Shown: one piece after another, positions 19,042-28,918 of the stretch
Layout: the number at the start of each line of letters is the position of its first letter
Position numbering within the stretch: position 1 is the first letter of the stretch
From: Vittaforma corneae ATCC 50505
Lineage: Eukaryota; Microsporidia; Nosematidae
Reading direction: 5' to 3'
Assembly (NCBI RefSeq): GCF_000231115.1
Contig: NW_006889834.1
Span: 305,988-361,874 of the forward strand
DNA length: 55,887 bases
Made by a program: the position numbers and the translations under genes
The notes under the pieces: model-generated
Seen by the model: the letters and a program-made list of their open reading frames with translations, nothing else
What the model was told of the DNA's origin: nothing
Databases searched by the model: none

Positions 19042-19383
19042 ACAGAACATTAACATACTTAAATAAATATCTAATATTATAGCTTGTCTAGTTTAACCAC
19101 AAACCGGCTGTTCAAAACTTTTTGAGGTGCCAAGCATATCATATTTGATCAAAGTCCGTACTTAATCAGCTTTTTGAAACCATAATCTAGGCTAAGAAAC
19201 ATGTGCAGGTCTTGCTTCACGAAACATCAGGCCCTGTTCTGTTGTGTGCATGCTCAGCTATTCCTCTTGTGTTTTTATTGCACCATTTGAGACCTATCTA
19301 CACTGTTGCTGATCAGATTAATTGTGATCATTTTCAACAAAGTTTAATCAAAAACAGATCAATAAAAATTTGCACACACCGTC
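19042..19383 (+). other. Upstream region of the first LRR gene
   Basis: This 342-base stretch separates NSA2 and the LRR gene. An A/T motif (19364-19371) lies 12 bases before the LRR ATG. A short in-frame frame at 19201-19290 (29 codons, cysteine-rich and hydrophobic) ends in TGA and is not joined to the LRR gene as written. Confidence 0.4.
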
Positions 19384-21399
19384 ATGAAACTTGATCAGAA
19401 CATAAGCATACTCAAAATTGCTAGAGACTTGCTCGTGCTCATGGGTGTTGCACGGCTCACCAATGACCTGTCTGAGCCAGGCACAAATCCACCAATGCGT
19501 GATGCCCAGACAACGACGGAGACTGGACTATTCGACTCCAGCGACGAGGAACCTGAACAGACCAACGACTTCCCCCAACTCCCGAGCACTGTGGTATCAG
19601 AAATTGCAGGTATACCTCTTTTCAGTGGAACACCATACACCGATGTGTTTAGCAAGATCAACGGACTCGAAAGCACACGTGAGTTCTCTGACGACATCAG
19701 TGCGCTGACATCAGTTCTTTTGCGGATTGACGACCAGCAGTTCTTTGATTTTTGCATGCAGCAAACATACTTTCCAGGTTCAACTTCCGAGCTGAAAGAT
19801 CTTTTTGAAAAACTGGGTATTTACAATAATTACACTTTCATCCGTGATCTAGCTAAGTTAGTTGAAGTACACGAATCCAGGGAAAGGCATAGACAATACT
19901 TTGAAAAGATAAGAGATTCTTGCCAGTCTTCGCCCTCAGATAGTCTGGGGCTCCCTAGATCCAACAATATTACTGTTGAGAGTTATGTAAAATATTACAG
20001 TATGCGTGTTATTACAATTAATGATCTCACTTCTCAGGAAATATTGTTTCCTCAAAATCTATCTATTAGCTGGTGGGGTTTTTGGAAAGATGCAGGCTGG
20101 CATTTGTTTGGATTCAGTTCGGAATTACCATCACGATTCTTTAGGTTCATCCACTTGCTTTGCAACTTTTCAATTAAATCGAGCATTCAAAACAAAGAAA
20201 GCAAAATTAACAATCTAAAGATTATTTTTGCTGGCTTGCGCAATGCTGATATGCGTGGAGCATTGCTTCGACGTGTCAAGTACATTCAAAAGCTGCGATG
20301 TCTCAGAATATTTGGGCTAACGGGCATAATTCCCCTGCACTTTCCAAATCCAGAAAAGATTCTGGATATTAGCATTCAAAGCTATGATTCAATTGATCTT
20401 AGAGGCGACAACTCGAATTGGCTACTGAAGCATCAAAGCTTAGAAATACTTACTTTAAATTTTGGAAATTCATTACTGATAGCTGAAGAGTTTACACCAC
20501 TAAAACAGCTCGAACATTTAAAACAATTGATTATTGTTTGCGATAAGGGCAAAGGCAATTTCAATACTGCCGGTTGCATAATCGTATCTAACCCAGAAGC
20601 ACAGCCTCTAGCAGATGGTGATCAGATGAGATCGTTGACTTTGAAAGAGCTAAAGTGTCTAAAATACTTATCTCTGACAACTTGTTCGTTAGATTTATTA
20701 AACGTACAAGAAGTACCTAGTTTAAGCAGCATTGATATGACAAAATGCAAGATAACATCTTTAGCTTTACAAAAAATGCCTGGGAGCTGTGAGTTAAGGC
20801 TGAACGAATCTGAATTTTATTCAATAGCCATACATAATGTTACTGGGCCAATGTCTTTAGTAGTGTCAAATTCATCATTTGACCTGCTAAGTTTGCGCAG
20901 TATAGATAATATGAAATGTCTGATTTTAAAGAAATGCACATTTAAGTCTATAAACATGCAAAAAGATCAACATATTGACAAGTTTTATATTTCTAATTGT
21001 GACCTTTCTAAAGACAGTTCAGGATGGAAGGTCTTAGTAGCCCTAAGGTCTTTGAAAGCCTTGGTTGTTTATGATTGTAAGGGTGTTTTGGCGCTTCCAT
21101 ATGAAATTAGCGAGATGGGTAATTTGAAAGCGTTGATACTCGATTTACGAAACTGTGAATCAATTAGTGTTGAAAAATTCAGTCCAGGATCTGAGGAGCA
21201 TGGAGACGACATTTCACTAAATGAATCATTTAGGTTTCCTAAAACTTTGAACAGCTGCGAACTTTTCATAAAAGACGACCACATTCAGTCTATTCCAGCC
21301 AAATGGTTTGAAAACTGCGATCTGTCACATCTAAGACTGGTTATAAACGAAGTGGAGTACGAAGTAGCTGAGGATTGTCAAACTATACGTAGGAAATAA
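19384..21399 (+). CDS. Leucine-rich-repeat protein (first of a tandem pair)
   Basis: A 671-residue protein whose N-terminal 70 residues are acidic and Ser/Thr-rich, followed by a helical domain (about 70-260) and then irregular leucine-rich repeats from about residue 300 to 620 (LKCLKYLSLTTCSLDLLNV, MKCLILKKCTFKSINM pattern). Repeats are 20-23 residues with a conserved Cys/Asn ladder position. Microsporidia of the Trachipleistophora/Vavraia line carry expanded LRR families of this sort, some thought to act at the parasite-host interface. No clear signal peptide is present at the ATG used. The downstream copy at 23056-23830 aligns closely with its C-terminal third, including LxxCDLSK and the PYEI motif. 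Confidence 0.7.
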   Translation: MKLDQNISILKIARDLLVLMGVARLTNDLSEPGTNPPMRDAQTTTETGLFDSSDEEPEQTNDFPQLPSTVVSEIAGIPLFSGTPYTDVFSKINGLESTREFSDDISALTSVLLRIDDQQFFDFCMQQTYFPGSTSELKDLFEKLGIYNNYTFIRDLAKLVEVHESRERHRQYFEKIRDSCQSSPSDSLGLPRSNNITVESYVKYYSMRVITINDLTSQEILFPQNLSISWWGFWKDAGWHLFGFSSELPSRFFRFIHLLCNFSIKSSIQNKESKINNLKIIFAGLRNADMRGALLRRVKYIQKLRCLRIFGLTGIIPLHFPNPEKILDISIQSYDSIDLRGDNSNWLLKHQSLEILTLNFGNSLLIAEEFTPLKQLEHLKQLIIVCDKGKGNFNTAGCIIVSNPEAQPLADGDQMRSLTLKELKCLKYLSLTTCSLDLLNVQEVPSLSSIDMTKCKITSLALQKMPGSCELRLNESEFYSIAIHNVTGPMSLVVSNSSFDLLSLRSIDNMKCLILKKCTFKSINMQKDQHIDKFYISNCDLSKDSSGWKVLVALRSLKALVVYDCKGVLALPYEISEMGNLKALILDLRNCESISVEKFSPGSEEHGDDISLNESFRFPKTLNSCELFIKDDHIQSIPAKWFENCDLSHLRLVINEVEYEVAEDCQTIRRK

Positions 21400-22213
21400 A
21401 GTCTAACTGAAATTTTAATTTTTGCACTGTTCTTACCCTGTAAATAGAAATTGGCATTTTATCGCTCTTAGATCTATTAAAACTGATGTATCATGGTTAT
21501 TGATCCAAGCAGTTAATCCGTCAATAATGAATTGTTGAGGGCAATACTGCGCTATTGAACTTCAAATATATAATGCTCTTGAATTGAGGGATGAATATGC
21601 TCGTATTCTCAAATATCAACAAATTAAGCTATAGCAAAAATATTAGCTGCCAAAGGAAGTTGGTGGCATTGTGACAAATACAAAGTTTTTAACGAAGAAA
21701 AGACTTGTGTCTGCTCTCCTGGTAAATGCTAAACTTATTAGATTTATTTGGCTCAAATGCTGTTGCCCTGCATTCTTCTAAATAAATAAATACTCCGTTA
21801 TACAAGCCTGCCCTTTTATGATATGACAAAAATTCACGAGTAGATCAGTGTTAAATATCACAAGAAAATGTGAAGGAACACACGTATCTTTGCTATTGTT
21901 AACGGATATTCTATACATTCACCATCTGTTTTTAACACAAAATGTATTATGGCGTATTTTCTACTACAAAGACATTTCTTATGTCAGAAGATTACTTTAT
22001 GTTCTTATAGGCTCCATTGAAATACCACTAAACTTATGTTTTTTCAAATAAAACTACTATGGTAGCGGTTTCTTTGACCTTTGTGTCTAAGTAATTTGTT
22101 TTAAGTTTGGTCTCCTTTCTTGCTGGTATTCTTTTAGATATGTGACAGATGTTTAAAATTGCTATTTTTGACTATTTCATCTTTTGATTGATCTTCAAGT
22201 TATCAGATGCTTG
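21400..22213. other. Long intergenic region before the assembly gap
   Basis: Over 800 bases, A+T rich, with stops in all frames and scattered AATAAA-like runs (for example near 21778-21792). It separates the two LRR genes. I see no RNA gene, transposon or intact coding frame; the start of the second LRR gene probably lies in the gap. Confidence 0.4.
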
Positions 22214-23055
22214 NNNNNNNNNNNNNNNNNNNNNNNNNNNNNNNNNNNNNNNNNNNNNNNNNNNNNNNNNNNNNNNNNNNNNNNNNNNNNNNNNNNNNNN
22301 NNNNNNNNNNNNNNNNNNNNNNNNNNNNNNNNNNNNNNNNNNNNNNNNNNNNNNNNNNNNNNNNNNNNNNNNNNNNNNNNNNNNNNNNNNNNNNNNNNNN
22401 NNNNNNNNNNNNNNNNNNNNNNNNNNNNNNNNNNNNNNNNNNNNNNNNNNNNNNNNNNNNNNNNNNNNNNNNNNNNNNNNNNNNNNNNNNNNNNNNNNNN
22501 NNNNNNNNNNNNNNNNNNNNNNNNNNNNNNNNNNNNNNNNNNNNNNNNNNNNNNNNNNNNNNNNNNNNNNNNNNNNNNNNNNNNNNNNNNNNNNNNNNNN
22601 NNNNNNNNNNNNNNNNNNNNNNNNNNNNNNNNNNNNNNNNNNNNNNNNNNNNNNNNNNNNNNNNNNNNNNNNNNNNNNNNNNNNNNNNNNNNNNNNNNNN
22701 NNNNNNNNNNNNNNNNNNNNNNNNNNNNNNNNNNNNNNNNNNNNNNNNNNNNNNNNNNNNNNNNNNNNNNNNNNNNNNNNNNNNNNNNNNNNNNNNNNNN
22801 NNNNNNNNNNNNNNNNNNNNNNNNNNNNNNNNNNNNNNNNNNNNNNNNNNNNNNNNNNNNNNNNNNNNNNNNNNNNNNNNNNNNNNNNNNNNNNNNNNNN
22901 NNNNNNNNNNNNNNNNNNNNNNNNNNNNNNNNNNNNNNNNNNNNNNNNNNNNNNNNNNNNNNNNNNNNNNNNNNNNNNNNNNNNNNNNNNNNNNNNNNNN
23001 NNNNNNNNNNNNNNNNNNNNNNNNNNNNNNNNNNNNNNNNNNNNNNNNNNNNNNN
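22214..23055. other. Assembly gap (842 N)
   Basis: All bases are N. Comparison with the full-length neighbour suggests that about 400 codons of the second LRR gene are missing, more than fit into 842 bases, so the gap is under-sized or the gene is shorter than its neighbour. Confidence 0.95.
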
Positions 23056-23830
23056 TTTGATAAACTGCTCTCTTGGAGTATTAAATGTGCCAGCGTTGCC
23101 AAAATTAAGTGAGCTTAATCTAAGTGAATGTTATTTGAAATCGTTGAATCTATGCCAAACACCTTTAAAACAACTAGTATTAGATGATTCCACAATAGAA
23201 TCAGTATGCATACAAGATACTAAAGAACTAAGCCTTTTGCTTTTTCGGAAATTATCTTTTGAATCCCTAAGCATTCAACAAGTCGCTAATCTAAAATTTT
23301 TATCAATATCCGACTCATCTTTTAAACAGTTAGTCCTGCATGATGTATCTAATATAGAGAACATGGTTTTAAATATCTGCACATTTGAATCAATAGAATT
23401 CTGGGGTGTTTTGAATGTGCGGCGTCTTGGACTGATAGACTGTGATCTCTCCAAGGCTGGGACCATTTGGAAGAGTCTAACAACGTTGGAGTCTCTGAAG
23501 GAGCTATCTGTTAAAAACTGTAGAGGAGTCTCAGCAGTTCCCTATGAAATTGGTAAAATCAAAGGACTAGAAAAGCTAACACTTGATTTAAGAGATCTTG
23601 AAACGATCACTTTTCAAAGATGTACTTCAGAAGCAGAAAACGGCACGCCACCAGTCGAAGAGTTTAAATTCCCCGAAACGCTACAGGAATGTAGGATCTT
23701 TGTAAAAAAAGGCCTTGTGCAAACTATTATGTGTTGGTGGCTTCAAAAGTTGCTTACCCTGAAGTCAGGACAAGTTCTACCAAAACTAATCATTAATGAT
23801 GTGGAATGTTGTGGTATTGCAATGCATTGA
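23056..23830 (+). CDS. Leucine-rich-repeat protein, 5' part lost in gap
   Basis: The visible 257 residues form the C-terminal half of an LRR protein paralogous to the one ending at 21399. Shared landmarks are the stacked repeats (LSELNLSECYLKSLNL), the LIDCDLSK segment, a KELSVKNCRGVSAVPYEIGKI block, a LTLDLRDLETI strand and a FKFPETLQECRIFVKK strand near the end. The start is not visible. Tandem arrangement with the neighbour implies local duplication; collapse of near-identical repeats may be why the assembly broke here. Confidence 0.75.
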
Positions 23831-24045
23831 ATTTTGCAGTTGAATAAAAGTTAACTAAAAACTAGTTGTTATAGATTATTTTGGTGTGTAAAAAATGAGT
23901 GACGCGTATAACGCCAGCTCCTCCTCAAAGCCAGCTTTTCAATCAACTTTCTGGTTGGAAGGAATGTGACTGCAGTGATTTCATTTAACACAAAATATTA
24001 GAATAATAACCAAAAACACTAATAGGCTTTTATTTAATTCTTAAG

Positions 24046-25041
24046 CTACTCTTCGGGATCTGCAATTCCACTCTCCGTGATTGCAAACACAGCTTCGAGC
24101 TCAGGAAGACAGGGACTGTCGTAGATCTTGCATATTCTCGTGTTTCCCTTGCCCTTTCTGAAATACAGTCTTGTTGTAGATGCGTGTGCAATAATGTTAC
24201 CTCCGATGGGCTTCTTAGGGTCTGCATTAAACATGGCTGTTGTGCCATCCACTGTGGCCACCACCTGGTTTGTAATAACAACAGCCACACCATAAGTCTC
24301 TGCAAGATTGGTGAGGGTTCGAAGAAATCTGGCCAGGTGAATCTGCCGTGCTCCGAGCTCGCCTCGTCCATTATAGTCCGTTCTATACAGGGCTGTGGCT
24401 GAATCCACAATCAAGACAGCATATTTATTTTCGGACATCATGGCTGATGCATGTATCAGAAGATTATTCTGATGGTCCGAGTTATATGCCCTGGCATAGC
24501 TAATATTCTCCAATACAGTATCTGGATTGAGCCCTAGTCTCTCGGCTATAGGTATAAGCCTTTCAGACCTGAAAGTGCCTTCTGTGTCGATATATATGCA
24601 CTTGCCTGCTCCTCCGCCATTCTCTACTGGCAACTGGCAGGACACTGCAATGGTGTGGCATAGCTGGGTCTTGCCTGTCCTAAACTCTCCAAATATTTCT
24701 GTGATACTTCCACTCTCAATTCCTCCATGGAGAAGCTTGTCTAGCTCAACACTGCCTGTACTGACGTAGCACACCTCAGTTCTCTTTGCATGGTACTCAG
24801 TAGCCGATGTAAATCCCATCGGAACTAGCTTTGCTGCCTCTTTTATTATCTTGTCGACTTTTACATCGCTAAATCCTTTCACCTCAAGCAGTTCTTTTCT
24901 GGGTGCAAAAGCCAGACTCTGAACAGTGTTATATCCTGCCTCCACAAGCTTGGTCACATCTGAAGCACTCACGCCGACACTCTTTAGTTCCTCGATTGAG
25001 ATGTATGAGGATCTTTCGTCCATATTCATGTTCATATTCAT
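24046..25041 (-). CDS. RAD51: DNA repair recombinase RAD51
   Basis: A 331-residue RecA-family recombinase that forms filaments on single-stranded DNA and drives strand exchange in homologous repair. The N-terminal helix-hairpin-helix ([19 protein letters not shown]) is followed by [17 protein letters not shown], Walker [22 protein letters not shown], Walker B YAVLIVDS, the [14 protein letters not shown] segment, ITNQVVA and [15 protein letters not shown]. Length agrees with yeast/human Rad51 minus part of the N-terminal tail. I start it at the first ATG of a Met-Asn repeat (25041); an in-frame ATG at 25170 would add 43 non-conserved, hydrophobic residues. RAD51 rather than DMC1 is the better fit but the two are hard to separate by eye. 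Confidence 0.9.
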   Translation of the reverse strand: MNMNMNMDERSSYISIEELKSVGVSASDVTKLVEAGYNTVQSLAFAPRKELLEVKGFSDVKVDKIIKEAAKLVPMGFTSATEYHAKRTEVCYVSTGSVELDKLLHGGIESGSITEIFGEFRTGKTQLCHTIAVSCQLPVENGGGAGKCIYIDTEGTFRSERLIPIAERLGLNPDTVLENISYARAYNSDHQNNLLIHASAMMSENKYAVLIVDSATALYRTDYNGRGELGARQIHLARFLRTLTNLAETYGVAVVITNQVVATVDGTTAMFNADPKKPIGGNIIAHASTTRLYFRKGKGNTRICKIYDSPCLPELEAVFAITESGIADPEE

Positions 25042-25339
25042 TCCTAGGGCTGTGCATAAAACTTTTTTGTTAGAAGTAGAGACCAAGCAATTAAAATACA
25101 CCAGTGGCATAAAACCAAGAAGCCTATAACGTGACAGTATCTGGCCGTCACTAAAATATATCCCGCACATAGCAGCGTCTGATTAAACACGGCCATTTGT
25201 TTACCTTCATCCAAGTGTTGATGATACTTAGTTAGATAGTGGCTGCTGATTTCAATATTTAAAACGTAAAATTAACAATTACTATGTGTATCAGTGATAG
25301 CAATGAATATAATTTAATTACAACACTAAATTCATCTTG

Positions 25340-25666
25340 CTACAAAAAATAGCTTGGCCGGGAAATGTCTATCCCCATGTCCTTCAATGCCCTTTCAAGA
25401 TCTTGAACTTGAAGCGTAATCTTCTTTTCTCTGCCAAAACGCTTGTCTTTCTGTGCAGCTTTTGAAAACATCTTGTGGTACTGAAATGCAGCCACGGAAA
25501 CATCTGTCAGAAACTTGTGCGACATGAGAGCAACAGTCTTTTTAACATCCGCATCAAGTGTTTCTACCCCACACTTCTCGCAATATGATTCTATGATGCT
25601 ATCTGGAATCATTGGCGTGTAGGAAGAGAGCTGCTTCTTAAACTCATTGAACTCGGAGTCCTCCAT
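25340..25666 (-). CDS. TAF10: TFIID/SAGA subunit TAF10
   Basis: A 108-residue histone-fold protein matching TAF10, shared by TFIID and (in other organisms) SAGA. It starts FNEFKKQLSSYTPMIPDSIIESYCEKCGVE, the classical 'L.dYtP.IPD.V...YL...G' opening, followed by KKTVALMSHKFLTDVSVAAFQYHKM and the final LQVQDLERALKDMGID with the PSYFL end that corresponds to 'KKPYYF'. It is one histone fold with no N-terminal extension (yeast Taf10 has 206 residues). The start is a clean ATG. RAD51 lies downstream on the same strand. Confidence 0.88.
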   Translation of the reverse strand: MEDSEFNEFKKQLSSYTPMIPDSIIESYCEKCGVETLDADVKKTVALMSHKFLTDVSVAAFQYHKMFSKAAQKDKRFGREKKITLQVQDLERALKDMGIDISRPSYFL

Positions 25667-25880
25667 GGGCTAAGATCGAGGCCAAAATAAGAAAGCATGG
25701 TAATCATCTAAAAAACAGGTCACAAATCAAAGGCCTACGTCATATATGCACAAAGACTAAACTCCAAACAATATCCAATGCTGGAAAGCATGGCAGAGGT
25801 GTTTGCTAGGTATGTGGCCATTTATGTACAACCAAGCATTAAATATCAAGAGCCACTGCAGTTTAGTATATAACTTGATT

Positions 25881-27167
25881 CTAGATCAGATTTCTGTCCC
25901 CTCTATTATCATACAAGAATTTCACAAACTCCTTCAGCTTAATCCCTGTCACTCTGCTCAGCTCATCCTCAATATAGTAGTTCCTCATGTACTTGGAAAT
26001 GAAAGACTGGGTCCTGCCTTGCGTAAGATTGACTATTGTTTCAATTTCTTTTTCCTGAAGTACAAAGTCGTCAAAGACGAATTTTACAAACTCGCGTCTC
26101 TCGTCAAGCGTGGGAACTGCAAATCTTGTTTGATTGCCAAATCTTCTTTTAAATCCGTCATCAAATACTTCAAATCTATTTGTGGCACAAAACACAAAGA
26201 TGGGCCGATATTTATCACTGGGACGCACGCCAATCCTTTGCAGAAGCTCAGACTTTAGACCCGATGTTGTCTCACCCATGCTGGTATCGGCATTTCGCTT
26301 TGAAAAGAATGCATCACCCTCATCGAAAAACAGAAACACAGCCCTCCACTTCTCCTCCGACAGCTTCTTGGCATAGTCAAAAAGCAAGCTGACATTTTTT
26401 TCTGTATCTCCATACCATTTGCTATTTATGATGCCTGGCGCCACCTCACAGAAGTATATCCTGGACGGTGCCATCGATAGATATGTCTCCTTTACCGCCT
26501 CATTACTCAAAACCTGTCTATACAATTCGGGGTTCTCTTCAGCCAATGCTTTCAACTTCAGGTATTTGTCGATCTGCGTCGCTAAATAATGTACGAAAAT
26601 TGTCTTTCCTGTTCCCGCCGGCCCTTCTAACAAAAAATTAAGCTTCGTAAATGCGTTAATCTCGTCCAGCTCTTCTCGGCTCAAATTTGTCAATTCCTCA
26701 ATATACCGTTTTATAAGTCCATAAAACACATCATAGTCCTTTTTTCTTCCACAATACTTGTTGAACTTAATCTGATTGCCAGTTTTGAATTCAAACTGGC
26801 CTGCAACAACAGTGCCATCCTTATTTGTCTGAGAAGCTGCATTCTGTATTCCTAAGCTTACGTTAGACTGTGCCCCCTGCTGGTTCTGTGCGGTGTTGGT
26901 CAAGGGAGTGCTATCTTTTTTCGAGACAAGCGAATTAATAAACGATATAACCGCAATGACGAACAGTATTACAAACATTGTGTTCATAACTCCAAAGCCA
27001 GATTTCTTTTCACTTTTTGAGAGCTTTTCATCGTCTAAACTTTTAGAAAATGCATATTTTATCCGCTTATACACTATTGCTGCAACCAAATCGAACGTCT
27101 TGTCTTCGATCAGAATCTCGTTTCCGTATTTCTTAATTGCTGATTGAATTAGCATATTTTCCTTCAT
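25881..27167 (-). CDS. Membrane-anchored AAA ATPase
   Basis: A 428-residue AAA protein with one transmembrane helix at about residues 60-82 (MNTMFVILFVIAVISFIN) and one AAA module from about 170. Walker A is GPAGTGKT; the Walker B is FLFFDEGDAFF, where family members normally have DEID or DEAD; a SKWYGDTEKNVSLLF pore-side helix, FVFCATNRFEVFDDGFKRRF (arginine fingers) and a helical lid follow. The SKWYG segment recalls the Msp1/katanin/Vps4 clade, and an N-terminal anchor recalls Msp1 (tail-anchored protein extraction). There is a longer than usual insertion between Walker A and the pore loop. No protease domain is present, so FtsH/Yme1 is excluded. The exact family is undecided. Confidence 0.6.
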   Translation of the reverse strand: MKENMLIQSAIKKYGNEILIEDKTFDLVAAIVYKRIKYAFSKSLDDEKLSKSEKKSGFGVMNTMFVILFVIAVISFINSLVSKKDSTPLTNTAQNQQGAQSNVSLGIQNAASQTNKDGTVVAGQFEFKTGNQIKFNKYCGRKKDYDVFYGLIKRYIEELTNLSREELDEINAFTKLNFLLEGPAGTGKTIFVHYLATQIDKYLKLKALAEENPELYRQVLSNEAVKETYLSMAPSRIYFCEVAPGIINSKWYGDTEKNVSLLFDYAKKLSEEKWRAVFLFFDEGDAFFSKRNADTSMGETTSGLKSELLQRIGVRPSDKYRPIFVFCATNRFEVFDDGFKRRFGNQTRFAVPTLDERREFVKFVFDDFVLQEKEIETIVNLTQGRTQSFISKYMRNYYIEDELSRVTGIKLKEFVKFLYDNRGDRNLI

Positions 27168-27355
27168 AAAGAGCGATTTAAAATTCTTCTGCTCTTCATC
27201 AATGGGCTTGAAGTCTCAGTCATGGGCAAAATTTTTGAAGGATCTTTCCTATGAAAAGGTGTTTAAGATAGAATACAAAAAAAAGCTTGCATTAATAATG
27301 TATTTTGATCATTGGCATGCAGCTTTCATACGGTTGCACATTAGCGTGGCAGGGC

Positions 27356-28666
27356 TTAGTTGTAAAGCTGGCTGTAAAGCTCTAGTGCCTGCTCGTCAGA
27401 ATATGTCTTTTCGTAGAATGGATACTGCACCATTTTTCTGATGTACTGCTCGACCTCCACCGGCGTCTTGGCCATAGTAAAAAGATTGACAATATTAAAC
27501 CTGGAGTTTGTTAGAATCTTATGGCTCTTGTTGAATTTGATGTACCGAAATATACCACGGTACTTCTCGTAATCCTTTGGATTGAACCTCAGGACCTCCA
27601 TCCACTGCATCATTTTTTCCTCAAAATTTCTCTGATTAAAAAGCTTCCTGACGATTTTTGAGTTTTTAGGTGCATCGCTGGTGCAGAGATTAAAGAACAC
27701 TGTAGACTTTTCTCTTGTCTTTTCGCTCCCAACCTCATGTGGCCATTTGTATTCGTAATTCTGGAGAATTGGAAATCCAAGATTTAGCAGTAGCGACAGG
27801 GCACACAGATCTCCGCTGTAGCAGCTGTAGTGGAGCGGTGTCTCTCCGTTAAACGACTGCATTTCTCTGAAGTCATAGCGACTCAGAATTAAAAACAAGT
27901 TTTCTTCGTTTTGCACAATAAAACTTAATCTGCTCAAGGGCCCAGCTTCAGGCATAGCCTCCAGTATGTCTTTGATCATCCCTCTATCCTTGTTCATACA
28001 CGCAAAGTCCAAGGGAAACAAGGGAAGTTGATCAAACGAGTCTTTCAGGCTGATGTCTCTGTATCTTTGAAGTAGCTCATATTGTCGATATGTGATAAAA
28101 TCTAAGTGGCTGTTTTTAGGCAACGATCTGGACTTGTAAGCTGAAATTAAAAATGGCGTTAGCCCATTCCATCCGATGCTGTACCTGACTTTGTGTTCTA
28201 GAAACAAATCCAGAATCTGGTTTGAGCATGTGCATGCCAGCAGAAAATACGATGGCCAGTTTTCTGAGCCAAATATGCTCTGGTTAACATTTATAAGTTT
28301 TAACTGAAGGAAGTACTGCACAATTTCAGGCCTTGAATGGATCATTGCAAGTAGCAATACTTGGTTAGCCTGCTTTGTGAGACACGGTCTAACTTTTGGA
28401 TTGATTGTATACTGTGCTTTGTAAATTATTGCTTTTTTCATTTTGTATACCTCAAAGGTCCAATCAAGAGTGTATTTGGATGAAAGCATTGTGTTTGGCT
28501 CGGAACGCGCACTGTCCATAATACCATTTTTTAGATAAAAAGCCGTCATCTCCTGAAGATTCAAAAGTATGCTTATTTGCTCTAAGCAATTTATGTCATC
28601 TAAAATAAACTGCGAGTAGCTGGTCTTTGGCTTTCTCAGTGTTTCCAACTTGAAATTGTCCACCAT
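27356..28666 (-). CDS. Ankyrin-repeat protein
   Basis: A 436-residue protein with divergent ankyrin repeats. The clearest is NGETPLHYSCYSGDLCALSLLL at about residue 280; further copies are suggested by NQVLLLAMIHSRPEIVQYFLQ, WPSYFLLACTCSNQILDLFL, GLTPFLISAYKS and LFPLDFACMNKDRGMIKDIL. A helical, charged C-terminal region of 110 residues follows. No DNA-binding APSES domain, palmitoyltransferase DHHC box or signal peptide is visible, so only protein-protein interaction can be inferred. The start is a clean ATG at 28666. Confidence 0.65.
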   Translation of the reverse strand: MVDNFKLETLRKPKTSYSQFILDDINCLEQISILLNLQEMTAFYLKNGIMDSARSEPNTMLSSKYTLDWTFEVYKMKKAIIYKAQYTINPKVRPCLTKQANQVLLLAMIHSRPEIVQYFLQLKLINVNQSIFGSENWPSYFLLACTCSNQILDLFLEHKVRYSIGWNGLTPFLISAYKSRSLPKNSHLDFITYRQYELLQRYRDISLKDSFDQLPLFPLDFACMNKDRGMIKDILEAMPEAGPLSRLSFIVQNEENLFLILSRYDFREMQSFNGETPLHYSCYSGDLCALSLLLNLGFPILQNYEYKWPHEVGSEKTREKSTVFFNLCTSDAPKNSKIVRKLFNQRNFEEKMMQWMEVLRFNPKDYEKYRGIFRYIKFNKSHKILTNSRFNIVNLFTMAKTPVEVEQYIRKMVQYPFYEKTYSDEQALELYSQLYN

Positions 28667-28918
28667 AGGGCAAGAAATATTTAGGTGTAATTACAAATGC
28701 TGCATTGCACAGACACACTCTAATAGGCTGTATGTTTATATTGTCTGCTTTCGAGTGAATACCAGCGATTTGACATTTCATAAAACCAATTTCATGATTA
28801 AATAAAAATAATGTTGCCTGGCTCTACTGAGTTTTAGATTTGTTGATGCCAAATAGTTTCAAAAATCAAAAGTGTGTGATTAAAGGCTTATGAAAGGAGA
28901 CAGCTATCCCTTAGGTGT

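Noticed and set aside
19201..19290. Short cysteine-rich hydrophobic frame before the first LRR gene, like a signal peptide
   Set aside because: It ends in TGA in the LRR frame and a promoter-like motif lies between it and the LRR ATG, so it is not joined.
22184..23830. Single long frame through the N gap
   Set aside because: Reading through N is meaningless and the gap length is uncertain; only the sequence after the gap is annotated.
23894..23968. 24-codon frame starting MSDAYNASSSSK between the second LRR gene and RAD51
   Set aside because: It is very short, has no homology and nothing to support expression.
27202..27441. 79-codon plus-strand frame upstream of the ankyrin 3' end
   Set aside because: It overlaps the ankyrin gene by 86 bases and shows no recognisable protein; kept out for lack of support.
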